Origin: Paenibacillus sp. sptzw28
GTDB lineage: Bacteria > Bacillota > Bacilli > Paenibacillales > Paenibacillaceae
Assembly (NCBI RefSeq): GCF_019550795.1
Contig: NZ_CP080545.1
Coordinates: forward strand, 4,374,001 to 4,438,000
Direction of reading: 5' to 3'
Length of the DNA stretch: 64,000 nucleotides
Shown here piece by piece: positions 1 through 9,285 of this stretch. Below the pieces are notes generated by a model. The model was not told the origin of the DNA and searched no databases. It was given only the letters and a program-made list of their open reading frames with translations. Numbering within the stretch: position 1 is the first letter of the stretch; each line of letters opens with the position of its first letter. The translations under genes were made by a program, and so were the position numbers.

Positions 1-146
1 ACGTCGCCGGCAAGAAGAACGAGATCGATTGATTCCTCTCTCACGATCCCCGCCAGCTCGTCTACGAACGCCGCTTGCTCCTCCAGACGGCTGCGCCCCT
101 CCAGCGAGCGTCCGAAATGCCAATCGGCCGTATGCAGTATGCGCAT
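1..146 (-). CDS. sbcD: Exonuclease subunit SbcD, N-terminal fragment (runs off the window)
   Basis: The complement reads from an ATG at 146 into a protein starting MRILHTADWHFG and continuing to a segment ending LLAGDV. HTADWHFG is the first metal-binding motif of calcineurin-like phosphoesterases, with Asp and His ligating the dinuclear metal centre; LLAGDV matches the start of the second (GDxxD) motif. SbcD with SbcC forms an Mre11/Rad50-type nuclease that opens DNA hairpins and processes double-strand breaks. Only about 48 residues are present. The gene follows addA by 28 bp on the same strand, the common Bacillales order addB-addA-sbcD, and is probably cotranscribed. A ribosome site (AAGGAAGGGG) precedes the ATG. 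Confidence 0.93.
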   Translation of the reverse strand, partial: MRILHTADWHFGRSLEGRSRLEEQAAFVDELAGIVREESIDLVLLAGD

Positions 147-174
147 GATAACTTGCCCCTTCCTTTAACTGTAG

Positions 175-3100
175 CTAGAACAATTTCACCGCTTGTCCGC
201 CGTCGAAGAAGAAGACATAGCAATCATCGACTTTTCGGCCCAAAATACGTTCAACCGCCTCCGCATAAAGCGACAGCTGAAAGCGGTGGCGGTCCGCCGC
301 TTTATCCCACTGTTTCATATAAATCTTGTCCGTCTTGTAATCAAGCAGCACAAGGCCTTCCGCATCCTGAAACAGGCAATCAATGACGCCTTGAATCAGA
401 ATCGGCTCTGCACCAAGCATCCCGGATTTGTCCGGGTAGACACGGTCTGCCTGAAACGTACAGCTGAACGGCACCTCACGCCTAACCCATTCCGCTTGCA
501 GCAGACGCTTCCCGACCGGTTCCGCGAAGAAGACGGCGACGGCGGCTGCATCAACCGCAGCAGCCTGCCGGGCCGAGAGCATGCTTCTCTGCTGAAGTCC
601 GGCGACGGTATCGCGCACCAGCTGTTCATCAACAGGTCCGCCAAGGGGAATATGCTGCATGACCAGGTGGCTTACCGTACCTCGCTCGGCTGCCGTAAGC
701 GTCCGTTCCTCCATAAATTTGGGGCGGCGCAGCCGGAATGTATATTCCCCGCCAGCCGAATTAGCCGATGCCGCAAAAGACGACCCCTTACCGGCGGATA
801 ACTTCCCACTTGTTTTGGGAAGGTCCACTGAATTGACGCTATCTTCCACCTGCACTTCCGCACCATCAAAACTAACCACTACTTCGCTATGCCTGATCCA
901 CAGCTCCTCTAAGCCTTCTTTTGGATCCGTTCCATCAACTTCAGCCGCTGCTTTGAAGACTCCAAACATATTCTCGGCTTGGTCATCAGCTGTTCCTTCT
1001 GCTCTGTCTGCCGCTCTGTCTGCCGTTCTGTCTGCCGCTCTGTATTCCACCCGATCTTCTACTCTTTCGTCAGGTTTTTCGTCAGCTCTTTCGTCAGCTC
1101 TCTCTGCCGCCCTGTCTTCCGCTGTTTCTTCGTCATCCGTTTCCGCCTTAGCCTCGGCCTCTGTCTGCACGGGCAGCAACAGTAACGCCGCATCCTCGTC
1201 AGCGATTGCCTCAGCCTGCAGCCGCTTCATTTCGGTTACAGACGTTTTCGCGGCAAGCGTAGTCGAAGCGATGTGCGGGTAACGCCACGATAGACGCCTG
1301 CCGATTTCTTCAGCAGCCTCGGGTGATTCCGGGAGCGGTACAAGCGCATGAACGGCCTGGAGCCGCTGCGTGAATTCGGCTTCAGCCGCTTCGTCAATCT
1401 GGGCCGCGGCGGCCGCTTCGACTCCCAGCACTTCTGCAGGCACAACGCCGGTTTTCCAGGTCACTCTCCCGATCAGCGGCCTTCCGGGTACAGACGAATT
1501 TGCCGCCTCAGTGTTCTGCATGCCCCCGAGCCCAACCAACAAATGAGGAAAGGCCCCCGTTTGACCGTCAATTCCGGCCGACCCGCCAATCGCGGCACTT
1601 TCTCCGTCTTCTGGTACGGCGCCACCATCAACTGCCGAACCTAATACGTCTTCCGCCTCTACACTTATACCGGCTTCAACTGCAATCGGTAGACCTTCCC
1701 CCATGGCGAGAGGCCCCAGCCAATCGATAAACCGTTTCGCCTGGGCGAGACGGTAATCCGGAATTTGCCGGTTTGCATCCAGCGAGGAGCTCCAGCGCTG
1801 GAGCTGCTTGGCCGCGTCGGCAACGGTTCCGACGAGAAACATTTTTTCTTTCGGACGCGTGAGCGCCACGTACAGAATGCGCATCTCCTCCGCAAGCGTC
1901 TCCATGCGCATTCTCTCCCGCACCGCCAGGTACGGAAGCGTCGGATAGCTCACCCTAAGCTCCGTATCGACAAACCGCGGACCGAAGCCGAGCTGTTTAT
2001 GCATGAGAAAAGCGCCGTTCAAATCCTGACGGTTAAACAGCTTGCCGAGACCCGCCGCAAACACGACGGGAAACTCCAAGCCCTTGCTCTTATGTATGGA
2101 CATGATGCGGACGACGTTCTCCTGCTCTCCGAGAGCCCGGGCTGTGCCCAGATCCCCTCCGCTTTCGCGCATCCGGTCGATAAACCGCAGGAATCGGAAC
2201 AAGCCCCGCAGCGAAGTTGCTTCATACTGCCGCGTCCGGTCGTGCAGTGCACGAAGATTCGCCTGCCGCTGCACGCCGCCCGGCATGCCGCCGACGAGGT
2301 CGTAGTAGCCGGTCTCGCGGAAAATGTTCCAAAGCAGCTCAGCCAGCGCTCCCCGCCGGGCTTCTTCCCGCCACCGTTCCAGCCGTGTCAGAAAATCAGC
2401 AAGCTTAACGCGCGTTTCTTCGGCGAACGACGAATCATCCGCCGCCTTCTTCACGGCATCGTAATAGGAGGCGCGCCCCCCTGTAATGCGAATCAGAGCC
2501 AATTCCTCCGCCGTCAGCCCGAATATCGGAGAACGGAGGGCACCCGCCAGCGGGATATCCTGATAAGGATTGTCTATGACCCGGAGCAGCGACAGCATCG
2601 TCTCCACTTCCGTCGCCTCGAAATACCCGCTGCTTAGCTCCGCATAGGCCGGTATACCATGATTTTGCAGCTCTTCAATGATCACCGGCGCCCACTGCTT
2701 ATCCGCGCGCAGCAAAATAACGATATCCCGCCAGGCAAGCAGCCGCTTCCGCCCCCGCTTACCGTCGTACACTTCGAAAGGCGCCGGACTGCCGGGAAGA
2801 GCATCCATCCCTTTCAACCGGCGAATTTGCGCAGCGATATAGCGGGCTTCCAGCTGCACGGTTTGCAAATCGGCGGCATCCTCACCCGAAGCGGCGTTCA
2901 TGTCGCCTTCATCGCTGTCTTCACTGTCGGAGCCTGCAAATTCCGTATCACTACCGCCGCCGGACCCGCGGTCGATCAATGCGAACTCGACGGCGTAGCG
3001 CTCCTTCGGCCCGCCCTCATCGACAGGCGGAAACGACGCGCCGCACACGAGCTCCGCCCGTTCGTCGTAGTCCATCTCCGCCACTTTCTCCCGCATGATC

Positions 3101-4719
3101 GCGCGGAATACGCCGTTGACTCCGTCCACCACCTCCATCCGGCTGCGGAAATTCCGCGCCAGATCGATACGGATTCCGCGCTCCGGCTCGTCTGCCCGCA
3201 CCGGAACGGCTTCCCCGGCAAATCCGTTCCGGGCCGGAACGAGAGCCCGGCTGGACGAGCCGTCTTCCATAGAATCAATTATCGGGATTACAGGCGGCGC
3301 CGTCTCCTCTTCACCAGCCGGTTTATAAGCCTTATATTTGCGCAGGAACAGATTAGGTTCCGCCAGGCGAAACCGGTAAATGCTTTGCTTCACATCTCCG
3401 ACCATGAACCGGTTCCCGTCACCGGGTCGTGCGAGCAGCGAAACGATCGCTTCCTGCACCATGTTCGTGTCCTGATACTCGTCAAGCAATATTTCATCGA
3501 ACTGCCGCTGATATTCAAGGGCAGCCGCAGATGGAATCGATATATCCGGGGTCGAGGCCGGATCGCGCAAAATACGCAGGCAATAGTGCTCCATGTCCCC
3601 GAAATCAATAAGTCCTTTTTCCCGTTTTGCCGCTTCGAACCGTTCTCCGAACTCGGTCGCCAGTTCGGCCAGCGTATGCATAACCGGCGCCAGCTCCTGC
3701 AGTTCGGCGGCAAAATCATCAGCGGAACGCGTAAACATCCGGTCCGTCAGCTCGTTCACAACCGATTTGGCCATGTCCCGCAGCTCTTTGGCCTGCTCCT
3801 GCAGCGATTTATCGAAATCATCGCCCCTTCTGCTCTTGAGCTTGCCGAATGCTGCTGCGGAGAATGCATCATACCATCGCTCCCATGGCTCACTGCGAAC
3901 ATGCCGGACCAGTAGACGGACGAGCCCCAAATCCTCCTCGAGCGTCGCCGCATAATGATTCGGTCCGCCCGGAAGCCTGGTAACATCCAGCGCTTGTTCA
4001 AGGAGGCTCTGCGCGCCGCCCAGCTCCAGTGCCACAACTCCTGCCAGGCTGCGAACCCACTCCGACCGGCCAAGCTCGGCGGCATCCGCTACATCGAACG
4101 AAGCGGCGGTCTCCCGCAGCCAGATCTCCGGCCACGGATGGCTGTGCGCAAAGTTATAAAGCTGGAGCACAAGCGCATAGAGCGGCTCGTCGCCACGCTC
4201 GCCGCCGAACCGCTCGGCCAGACGCAGAAAATCGCTTTCCTCTTCCGATTCAGCGTACTTCTCTTCGAAGATCGCATCCAGCACATCCATCCGGAGCAGC
4301 TCGGCCTCGGTTTCATTCGCGATGCGGAAGCCGGGGTCAAGACCGATGAGCGGATAATACCGGCGAATTGCATCGAGGCAGAACGAATGGAGGGTAGTGA
4401 TCGACGCGCGCCCCATTAGCGCCAGTTGGCGCCGCAAATGATCGGAGCCGGGATTCCTCTCCAGCTCTTTCTCGAGGGCAATGCGAATCCGCTCCTTCAT
4501 TTCCGCCGCAGCCGCTTTGGTGAAGGTCGCCACGAGCAGACGGTCGACATCGGTATCCGCGGAAATTTTGCGGATGATCCGTTCGACCAGAACCGCCGTC
4601 TTGCCCGACCCCGCAGCCGCCGCAACCAACACATTGCGTCCTCCTGTAACGATCGCCTTCCACTGATCGTCCGTCCACGTGCTGCCTTCCGGCTTTCGCG
4701 GTTCAATCGCTGCCGTCAT
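175..4719 (-). CDS. addA: ATP-dependent helicase/nuclease subunit A (AddA), unusually long
   Basis: UvrD/Rep-type helicase fused to a RecB-like nuclease; with AddB it resects double-strand breaks for RecA loading. Visible parts: Walker A GSGKTAVLVERI near residues 37-48, DEYQDTN (motif II) at 413-419, SIHKSKGLEF near 874-883, and nuclease motifs GVIDCLF at 1444-1450 and DYKTDK at 1460-1465. The start MTAAIEPRKP is chosen because an excellent AAGGAGGGA site lies just upstream; the frame is open further, but that would overlap addB by about 250 bp. The product is 1514 residues against roughly 1230-1240 in B. subtilis. The excess lies in an acidic Ser/Gly insert near 585-615 and in about 300 residues (1005-1310) ahead of the nuclease domain, including an Asp/Arg/Ala repeat. 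It overlaps addB by 17 bp. Confidence 0.96.
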   Translation of the reverse strand: MTAAIEPRKPEGSTWTDDQWKAIVTGGRNVLVAAAAGSGKTAVLVERIIRKISADTDVDRLLVATFTKAAAAEMKERIRIALEKELERNPGSDHLRRQLALMGRASITTLHSFCLDAIRRYYPLIGLDPGFRIANETEAELLRMDVLDAIFEEKYAESEEESDFLRLAERFGGERGDEPLYALVLQLYNFAHSHPWPEIWLRETAASFDVADAAELGRSEWVRSLAGVVALELGGAQSLLEQALDVTRLPGGPNHYAATLEEDLGLVRLLVRHVRSEPWERWYDAFSAAAFGKLKSRRGDDFDKSLQEQAKELRDMAKSVVNELTDRMFTRSADDFAAELQELAPVMHTLAELATEFGERFEAAKREKGLIDFGDMEHYCLRILRDPASTPDISIPSAAALEYQRQFDEILLDEYQDTNMVQEAIVSLLARPGDGNRFMVGDVKQSIYRFRLAEPNLFLRKYKAYKPAGEEETAPPVIPIIDSMEDGSSSRALVPARNGFAGEAVPVRADEPERGIRIDLARNFRSRMEVVDGVNGVFRAIMREKVAEMDYDERAELVCGASFPPVDEGGPKERYAVEFALIDRGSGGGSDTEFAGSDSEDSDEGDMNAASGEDAADLQTVQLEARYIAAQIRRLKGMDALPGSPAPFEVYDGKRGRKRLLAWRDIVILLRADKQWAPVIIEELQNHGIPAYAELSSGYFEATEVETMLSLLRVIDNPYQDIPLAGALRSPIFGLTAEELALIRITGGRASYYDAVKKAADDSSFAEETRVKLADFLTRLERWREEARRGALAELLWNIFRETGYYDLVGGMPGGVQRQANLRALHDRTRQYEATSLRGLFRFLRFIDRMRESGGDLGTARALGEQENVVRIMSIHKSKGLEFPVVFAAGLGKLFNRQDLNGAFLMHKQLGFGPRFVDTELRVSYPTLPYLAVRERMRMETLAEEMRILYVALTRPKEKMFLVGTVADAAKQLQRWSSSLDANRQIPDYRLAQAKRFIDWLGPLAMGEGLPIAVEAGISVEAEDVLGSAVDGGAVPEDGESAAIGGSAGIDGQTGAFPHLLVGLGGMQNTEAANSSVPGRPLIGRVTWKTGVVPAEVLGVEAAAAAQIDEAAEAEFTQRLQAVHALVPLPESPEAAEEIGRRLSWRYPHIASTTLAAKTSVTEMKRLQAEAIADEDAALLLLPVQTEAEAKAETDDEETAEDRAAERADERADEKPDERVEDRVEYRAADRTADRAADRAEGTADDQAENMFGVFKAAAEVDGTDPKEGLEELWIRHSEVVVSFDGAEVQVEDSVNSVDLPKTSGKLSAGKGSSFAASANSAGGEYTFRLRRPKFMEERTLTAAERGTVSHLVMQHIPLGGPVDEQLVRDTVAGLQQRSMLSARQAAAVDAAAVAVFFAEPVGKRLLQAEWVRREVPFSCTFQADRVYPDKSGMLGAEPILIQGVIDCLFQDAEGLVLLDYKTDKIYMKQWDKAADRHRFQLSLYAEAVERILGRKVDDCYVFFFDGGQAVKLF
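970..1120. repeat. Short tandem repeats (about 12 bp) inside addA encoding an Asp/Arg/Ala/Glu-rich linker
   Basis: On the plus strand the units gctctgtctgcc, gctctgtctgcc, gttctgtctgcc and gctctgtattcc follow one another near 1001-1048, then a related ctctttcgtcag series near 1061-1100. The unit is a multiple of three, so expansion keeps the reading frame. It encodes a series of ADR/ADE-type triplets at about residues 1200-1245 of AddA, in the linker before the nuclease domain. Copies are imperfect, so the array is not freshly expanded. Confidence 0.75.
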
Positions 4720-7700
4720 CGTCTTTCCCTCCTTCCGCTTTGAAACTCTCTCTTGCTCCGCCCAGCCTTTGGATGAGATCAAACTCCACTGCATCAGATT
4801 CGCCTGCAGCGAGCAGCTGCCAAACCTCATCTTTACCGGGCTTATACAGCTTGGTATAAGCGTTTCCTTCAATAAGCGGATCAAATTGGCAGACGGGCTT
4901 GTAAGCGCAATATCGGCAGGGCGATTTGGCTCCCAGCCGGTATGGCGCAATGGCCACGTCCCCTCCGGCGATCCGGTCGCCGATTCGGCGCAGAGTGGTT
5001 CGCACCGACTTTCTCAGCGTGTCCCATTGCTCGTGGGACACGACCGATGAGCTGCTGTAAAATCCTCCGTCGCGCTTCAGGGCGAGAGGCAGCAGCTCTG
5101 AATAGCCGGTTTCCAGCGCCCCGTCCATCATCCGGGCTGTCGTTTCGTCCGCAAGCACCAGCCCTTTCAGCTTAAACCGTTTGAGCCGTTCCCCTCTCGC
5201 TTTGTCCGGACTCAGCACATTAGAGGCCGATATGACCGGATTATGGACATGAAAATAAAGCACGCCCGCAGGTTTGGCAGGCTGCCCGAGCCATTCAGGC
5301 GCGGCGCTGAGCAGCACGTCCAGATAAGTCAGCATTTGCAGCGCAAGTCCGTAAGCGACTTCCTCCAGCCTGAGCTGAGTCGCACCGGATTTATAATCGA
5401 TGACCCTTAGCAGCAAGCCGTCCTCGGTTTGGGCGGCATCCACGCGGTCGATCCGTCCAGCCATTTCCATAACCCGGCCGTTTGCCAGCGGAATGGTTAC
5501 CGGAGGCAGCTGGCCGTCCGGTCCAAAATCGATTTCAAGGCCGACCGGCTGAAATTGCGCTCTGCGCGCATGCTCGCCAAGTATGACGGCAGCTTGGGCG
5601 ACGATGTCCTTCAGCTTGCGCGCGATATAACGGTTGCGGCTGCTGCTGAACAGGATTTGCGATTGCAGCCGCAAGGCCAGCTCATCTACGACGCCTGCCG
5701 ATTCAGCGCGGATTTGTTCCTGGCTCATCATCCCCCAGCGCTCTCCGAGAGAAGCGGCCAGACGGCTGAGCGCCGCATGGAACAGCTGCCCGATGTCCGG
5801 AGCGCCGAGCCGGAACAGCTCCCGTTCTCGCAGGCGCAAGCCGTGAATGGCGAAATGCTGGAACGGACAGGAGACGAAACGCTCCATCCGGGAGACGCTG
5901 CCCCGCAGCAGCTTGCCGTAAAGCTGATCTGCCGTCTCGGGGGATAATGAAGGTACAATGTTGGTAAAATCAAGCGACCGCACAAGCCTTCCCAGCTTGT
6001 CCTGCCAGTTTGGCCGTACCGCATACCAGTTGAAGGCCTCCCACCACATCGGAGCGATGTCTGTACCCTGCCGCCAAGCCCGAAGCTGATTGATCACATA
6101 GGACAAAGTCCGCTCCGGATGGACGATAAACGATTGCTGGTCGTCCTCGGTCATTCCCGGCAGAGGCTCGCCCATGAGCATATGTTCGGAAATGCCGGGA
6201 AACATCTGCTTCATCTGACGAATAACCTCGGACGGATGAAGACTCTTTCCTTCTTCATCAGCCATCGGCCAACTTATCCAGAGATGACGGCTCGGCGTCG
6301 TGAGCGCATTATAGATAAGAAAACGCTCGTCGAGCAGCCGTCTTCTTACACCCGGCGCCATCTTGAGTCCGCCGTTCTCAAGCGTCTCCCGCTCCTGCTC
6401 GGTAAGCACGCCATCCTCCTGTATCCGCTGCGGCATAACACCGTCATTCGCACCAAGCACGTAACAAACCCGTACCCGTCCTGACCTCGTACGGTCGATG
6501 CTGCCAATCAGCACCTGATCGAGCGACGGAGGCACGGCCGCAAGCTTGAGACTTTCAAGACCGGTTTCGATCATTCCGGCGAACAATTGAACCGGCAGCG
6601 TCTCGCCACCGGTCATTTCAGCCAGCTGGTCGAGCACGTTCATTACGCCGTCCCACAGCTGCCTGTGCTCCCGTGCGCGCTGCGTTTGACCCGACGCCGC
6701 AGCCTGCCGGCTCCATCTCTCCAGCCGGTCGGGGGCATCGATGTTGATAAGAAGCTTATACAATGCTTCACACATCTCCTGCACGTTTGCAGCCTTTTTC
6801 AAAGCGCGATTAAACTTATGCAGCGGCGGCACAACCGCTTCCCGCGCGGCGAGAACCGCCTGAAGCATCCGCTGTTCCGGCTGCCCGGCTACCGCCGCTT
6901 CTCCGTCCAGCGAATCGCGCATGAGCGGCTTCCAACTGCTGCGGGTCAGCCAGCGGTTGCCGTCGATGCCTGCGGCAAGCGCGTAATTTTCCAGCAGATC
7001 GAAGGATTCCCGGGTAACGCCGCCGTCTTCGGGCAGCAGCAGCTCCGTCTTTATACAGCGGAATACGGCTTCGTACCGCCAGCCGTGCACTGCAATTTCA
7101 AGAGCGGAACGAATGAACTCTACGAGGGGATGATGAAGAGCCGCGTTTTTTTGATCGAGAAAAAATGGAATCTCGTAGTCAGCAAACACCGCAGTTATGT
7201 AGTCGTTATAATCCGGCGCGTTGCGGACCATTACGGCAAGGTCCCGGTAGCGGAGGCTTTCGTCCCGGACTCTTCGCACAATATCGCGGGCTACCGCTTC
7301 CACTTCGGCGCGCCGATGTGCTGCCGCATGCAGCGATACGCCGCCGTTCCCCAGTTCCTCCTCCGGGAGGCGCAGCGGCGCACGATCCCTGTAGTGCCGT
7401 TCCACATGTGCCAGCATCGGGCTGTTTCGGAATCTTATTGGCGGCTCCTCGCCGAGCATGAGCGGCTCGAGAACTTCGATCCCGTTCTTTATCGCCAGCT
7501 CGCGCAGCGTAAGAAACGTTTCCGCCGTCGGGCGGAACATATCCAGCTCGTGAGGCCGCTCCTCCGCCCCGTAAAGCCTGTCGAGACACAGCGTTATCGT
7601 TACATCCTCCGACTCGCGCATAAGCGCTTCAAGCGCTTCGAATTCTTTGGGCGTAAAACCGTGAAAGCCATCCACCCATAACCGGGTTCCCCGCATGGAA

Positions 7701-8287
7701 GCGGCGGCGCCAAATCCTTTGGTCAGCCAGGTCAAGTAATCCTCAGCATCTATGTATAAGCCGTCCAGTTCGGCCGCCATCTGCGTCCCGATCATCTGCA
7801 GGTCATGGAGCTTTCGCCCGAGCAGCGGGTTTCCGGTTCCCGCCCGGTGCAAATCGTTAAACGAGACGATATCGTCCATACCGATCCCGTAACGCTTCCA
7901 TTCCGTCATCAGCTCGCCGAGCCGCTCGATGAAACCGGGCTGCGATTCGCTCCCCTGAAACAACTGCAGGCGATCTCCGAGCCGGTGTACGATTTTATAA
8001 AGCAGCATGTTTTTGCCGTTCTCGCTAATGGGAACGAGCGCTGTTCCGCCTGTTTCCTGCATGATCCGGAAGGCAAGCCGCCGGAAGCTCAGCGCCTGCG
8101 CCCGTATCGTCCCTGTCAGCTCCGGGCTGCGCAGCAGCGCGTACTCCGTTTGGAACGTCGCCTGCTCCGGCACGAGCATTACGAGCGGCGGCCCGTCAGG
8201 CTCCTCCAATACGTTCTTGCGTATTTCATCGAGACAGAAGTGCGTTTTCCCTGTTCCCGACCTGCCTATTACAAAACGGAGCGCCAT
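4703..8287 (-). CDS. addB: ATP-dependent nuclease subunit B (AddB)
   Basis: Partner of AddA in the RecBCD-like AddAB complex. The N-terminus MALRFVIGRSGTGKT has a Walker A motif in the expected position. The C-terminal nuclease region has AGRIDRVD and VIDYKSG motifs. Cysteines that hold the AddB iron-sulfur cluster are visible: one in SCPFQHF and a C-x2-C-x5-C group (CRYCAYKPVC) at about residues 1124-1133. Length is 1194 residues, close to the 1166 of B. subtilis. The start at 8287 is chosen for the AAGGGGTGA ribosome site; sixteen further upstream in-frame codons have no such site. First gene of addB-addA-sbcD; the 17-bp overlap with addA suggests translational coupling. Confidence 0.96.
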   Translation of the reverse strand: MALRFVIGRSGTGKTHFCLDEIRKNVLEEPDGPPLVMLVPEQATFQTEYALLRSPELTGTIRAQALSFRRLAFRIMQETGGTALVPISENGKNMLLYKIVHRLGDRLQLFQGSESQPGFIERLGELMTEWKRYGIGMDDIVSFNDLHRAGTGNPLLGRKLHDLQMIGTQMAAELDGLYIDAEDYLTWLTKGFGAAASMRGTRLWVDGFHGFTPKEFEALEALMRESEDVTITLCLDRLYGAEERPHELDMFRPTAETFLTLRELAIKNGIEVLEPLMLGEEPPIRFRNSPMLAHVERHYRDRAPLRLPEEELGNGGVSLHAAAHRRAEVEAVARDIVRRVRDESLRYRDLAVMVRNAPDYNDYITAVFADYEIPFFLDQKNAALHHPLVEFIRSALEIAVHGWRYEAVFRCIKTELLLPEDGGVTRESFDLLENYALAAGIDGNRWLTRSSWKPLMRDSLDGEAAVAGQPEQRMLQAVLAAREAVVPPLHKFNRALKKAANVQEMCEALYKLLINIDAPDRLERWSRQAAASGQTQRAREHRQLWDGVMNVLDQLAEMTGGETLPVQLFAGMIETGLESLKLAAVPPSLDQVLIGSIDRTRSGRVRVCYVLGANDGVMPQRIQEDGVLTEQERETLENGGLKMAPGVRRRLLDERFLIYNALTTPSRHLWISWPMADEEGKSLHPSEVIRQMKQMFPGISEHMLMGEPLPGMTEDDQQSFIVHPERTLSYVINQLRAWRQGTDIAPMWWEAFNWYAVRPNWQDKLGRLVRSLDFTNIVPSLSPETADQLYGKLLRGSVSRMERFVSCPFQHFAIHGLRLRERELFRLGAPDIGQLFHAALSRLAASLGERWGMMSQEQIRAESAGVVDELALRLQSQILFSSSRNRYIARKLKDIVAQAAVILGEHARRAQFQPVGLEIDFGPDGQLPPVTIPLANGRVMEMAGRIDRVDAAQTEDGLLLRVIDYKSGATQLRLEEVAYGLALQMLTYLDVLLSAAPEWLGQPAKPAGVLYFHVHNPVISASNVLSPDKARGERLKRFKLKGLVLADETTARMMDGALETGYSELLPLALKRDGGFYSSSSVVSHEQWDTLRKSVRTTLRRIGDRIAGGDVAIAPYRLGAKSPCRYCAYKPVCQFDPLIEGNAYTKLYKPGKDEVWQLLAAGESDAVEFDLIQRLGGARESFKAEGGKDDDGSD

Positions 8288-8897
8288 GCGCTCACCCCTT
8301 CGTTTGTTCGATGCTACTATTCTATCATACCGCAATAGAATATTTCACCCTTAAACGCAAACGTTTGTTCGTTCATTCCGGAACCGATAGAAAAAACCCT
8401 CGATCAACGGTCGGAACATACAGTAGTGCCGCAACTTGAATTACAGAGCAGAAGAATCAATGAATTCAGAAATGCCAAAAAAGTCATATGGTTCAATAAA
8501 CCGTAAAAAACAGTTATAGTCATTCTTTCGCTTGCCGCCGTCCTGCAAAATATGAGTAAATAAAGGTGTCGGGCCGACGAATATTCGCGGAAGGAGGCTG
8601 ATCGATTTGATTCAGAACCATGAGGTGGTTTCCGTTTAGACGGAAGCCCGTTTCGGGGGAGGCCGCAGGGCCTCCCTTCTACATTTTCATTGGCGGAGCT
8701 GGATATTACAAAGAAATATTGGGATTTATGAGAATTTCTTCTTTCCATTATGAACCGTTTTCATTATACTTGTGTTGTCAGTCTCGTAAGCTGCATCGTG
8801 CGTGCCAGTATGACCCCATGCATAGAGACTGCACCCTGGACACGATTTCGGACAATCGTGTTTTTTGTTTTTTAAAATTGAAAAGGAGGCGGAAACG
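8288..8897. other. Intergenic region without a convincing gene, upstream of the CD3324-ABC-DUF1854 cluster
   Basis: About 600 bp between divergent addB and the plus-strand cluster, so it must hold promoters in both directions. Stop codons break all frames into short pieces; the one longer frame (minus, 8404-8748) has no ribosome site and a composition unlike the real genes. A GC-rich hairpin sits at 8657-8676. A minute ORF (TTG at about 8608, ten codons, strong GGAGG ahead) ends just before the hairpin and could be a leader peptide, but nothing confirms that. Confidence 0.6.
8657..8676 (+). terminator. GC-rich hairpin, possible terminator or leader attenuator
   Basis: GGGAGGCC and GGCCTCCC form a perfect 8-bp stem around a 4-base loop, followed by a moderately T-rich stretch (ttctacatttt). 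It lies 50 bp after a ten-codon ORF and 220 bp before the next gene. The T-tract is interrupted, so termination is uncertain. Confidence 0.35.
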
Positions 8898-8999
8898 ATG
8901 ATTAAAGCATCGGCTGTAATTCAAAATGGTACTTCATACCGGTTTGAGGAGGATGTTTACCGTGAACTACAAAAATGGAAGAGATGTGCTTCCCCCTAG
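8898..8999 (+). CDS. Possible 33-residue ORF overlapping the start of the CD3324-family gene
   Basis: An ATG at 8898 follows a textbook ribosome site (AAAAGGAGG, 8-base spacer) and opens a 33-codon frame starting MIKASAVIQNG and ending WKRCASP. It overlaps the following gene (GTG at 8962) by 38 bp in a different frame. I recognise no homologue. It could be a real small protein, a translational-coupling leader, or chance. The ribosome site is stronger than needed for coincidence, but no functional evidence exists. Confidence 0.3.
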   Translation: MIKASAVIQNGTSYRFEEDVYRELQKWKRCASP

Positions 9000-9285
9000 T
9001 TTGCTGAAGGAGCTTCAATCCTATATCCAAGGCGAACTGGTTTATATTCCGAAGCTTCACAATCAGCGTGCCGGCTGGGGCGAGAAGAGCGGCTCCCGCA
9101 TCATGATCGAACGGCGGAACGAAGAAATTTACCTTTCATATTCGAACGGATGTTCAGTCGCCGAATTGGAAAGGCAGTTCCATCTGTCGGGTGAAAGCAT
9201 TCGCAAAATTGTCGTCAAAATGCGCGAAACGAAAAAATTCCATTGTGGAGACAGGGAAAAGGAGATCGCGCATGCCGATTCTTGA
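8962..9285 (+). CDS. CD3324 family protein (Mor-like helix-turn-helix)
   Basis: A 107-residue protein. The segment NGRDVLPPSLLKELQSYIQG, then VYIPK, then a C-terminal stretch (SNGCSVAELERQFHLSGESI) predicted as a helix-turn-helix, matches the CD3324 family, related to Mor-type phage activators. A DNA-binding role is inferred from the fold; no target is known. The GTG at 8962 is preferred because GAGGAGG lies 9 bases upstream, whereas the ATG at 8953 directly abuts that site. Its stop overlaps the start of the ABC transporter gene (9272) by 14 bp, so the two are probably translated together and the protein may regulate the transporter. Confidence 0.8.
   Translation: MNYKNGRDVLPPSLLKELQSYIQGELVYIPKLHNQRAGWGEKSGSRIMIERRNEEIYLSYSNGCSVAELERQFHLSGESIRKIVVKMRETKKFHCGDREKEIAHADS

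Noticed and set aside
2659..3915. 418-codon plus-strand frame inside addA
   Set aside because: Opposite strand of a conserved helicase/nuclease gene; no start signals.
4720..4950. 77-residue N-terminal extension of AddA
   Set aside because: It would lie within addB and lacks a ribosome site; the ATG at 4719 has an excellent one.
6587..7681. 364-codon plus-strand frame inside addB
   Set aside because: Shadow of addB with His/Arg-rich composition and no ribosome site.
8404..8748. 114-codon minus-strand frame in the addB upstream gap
   Set aside because: No ribosome site, no recognisable domain, composition unlike neighbouring genes.
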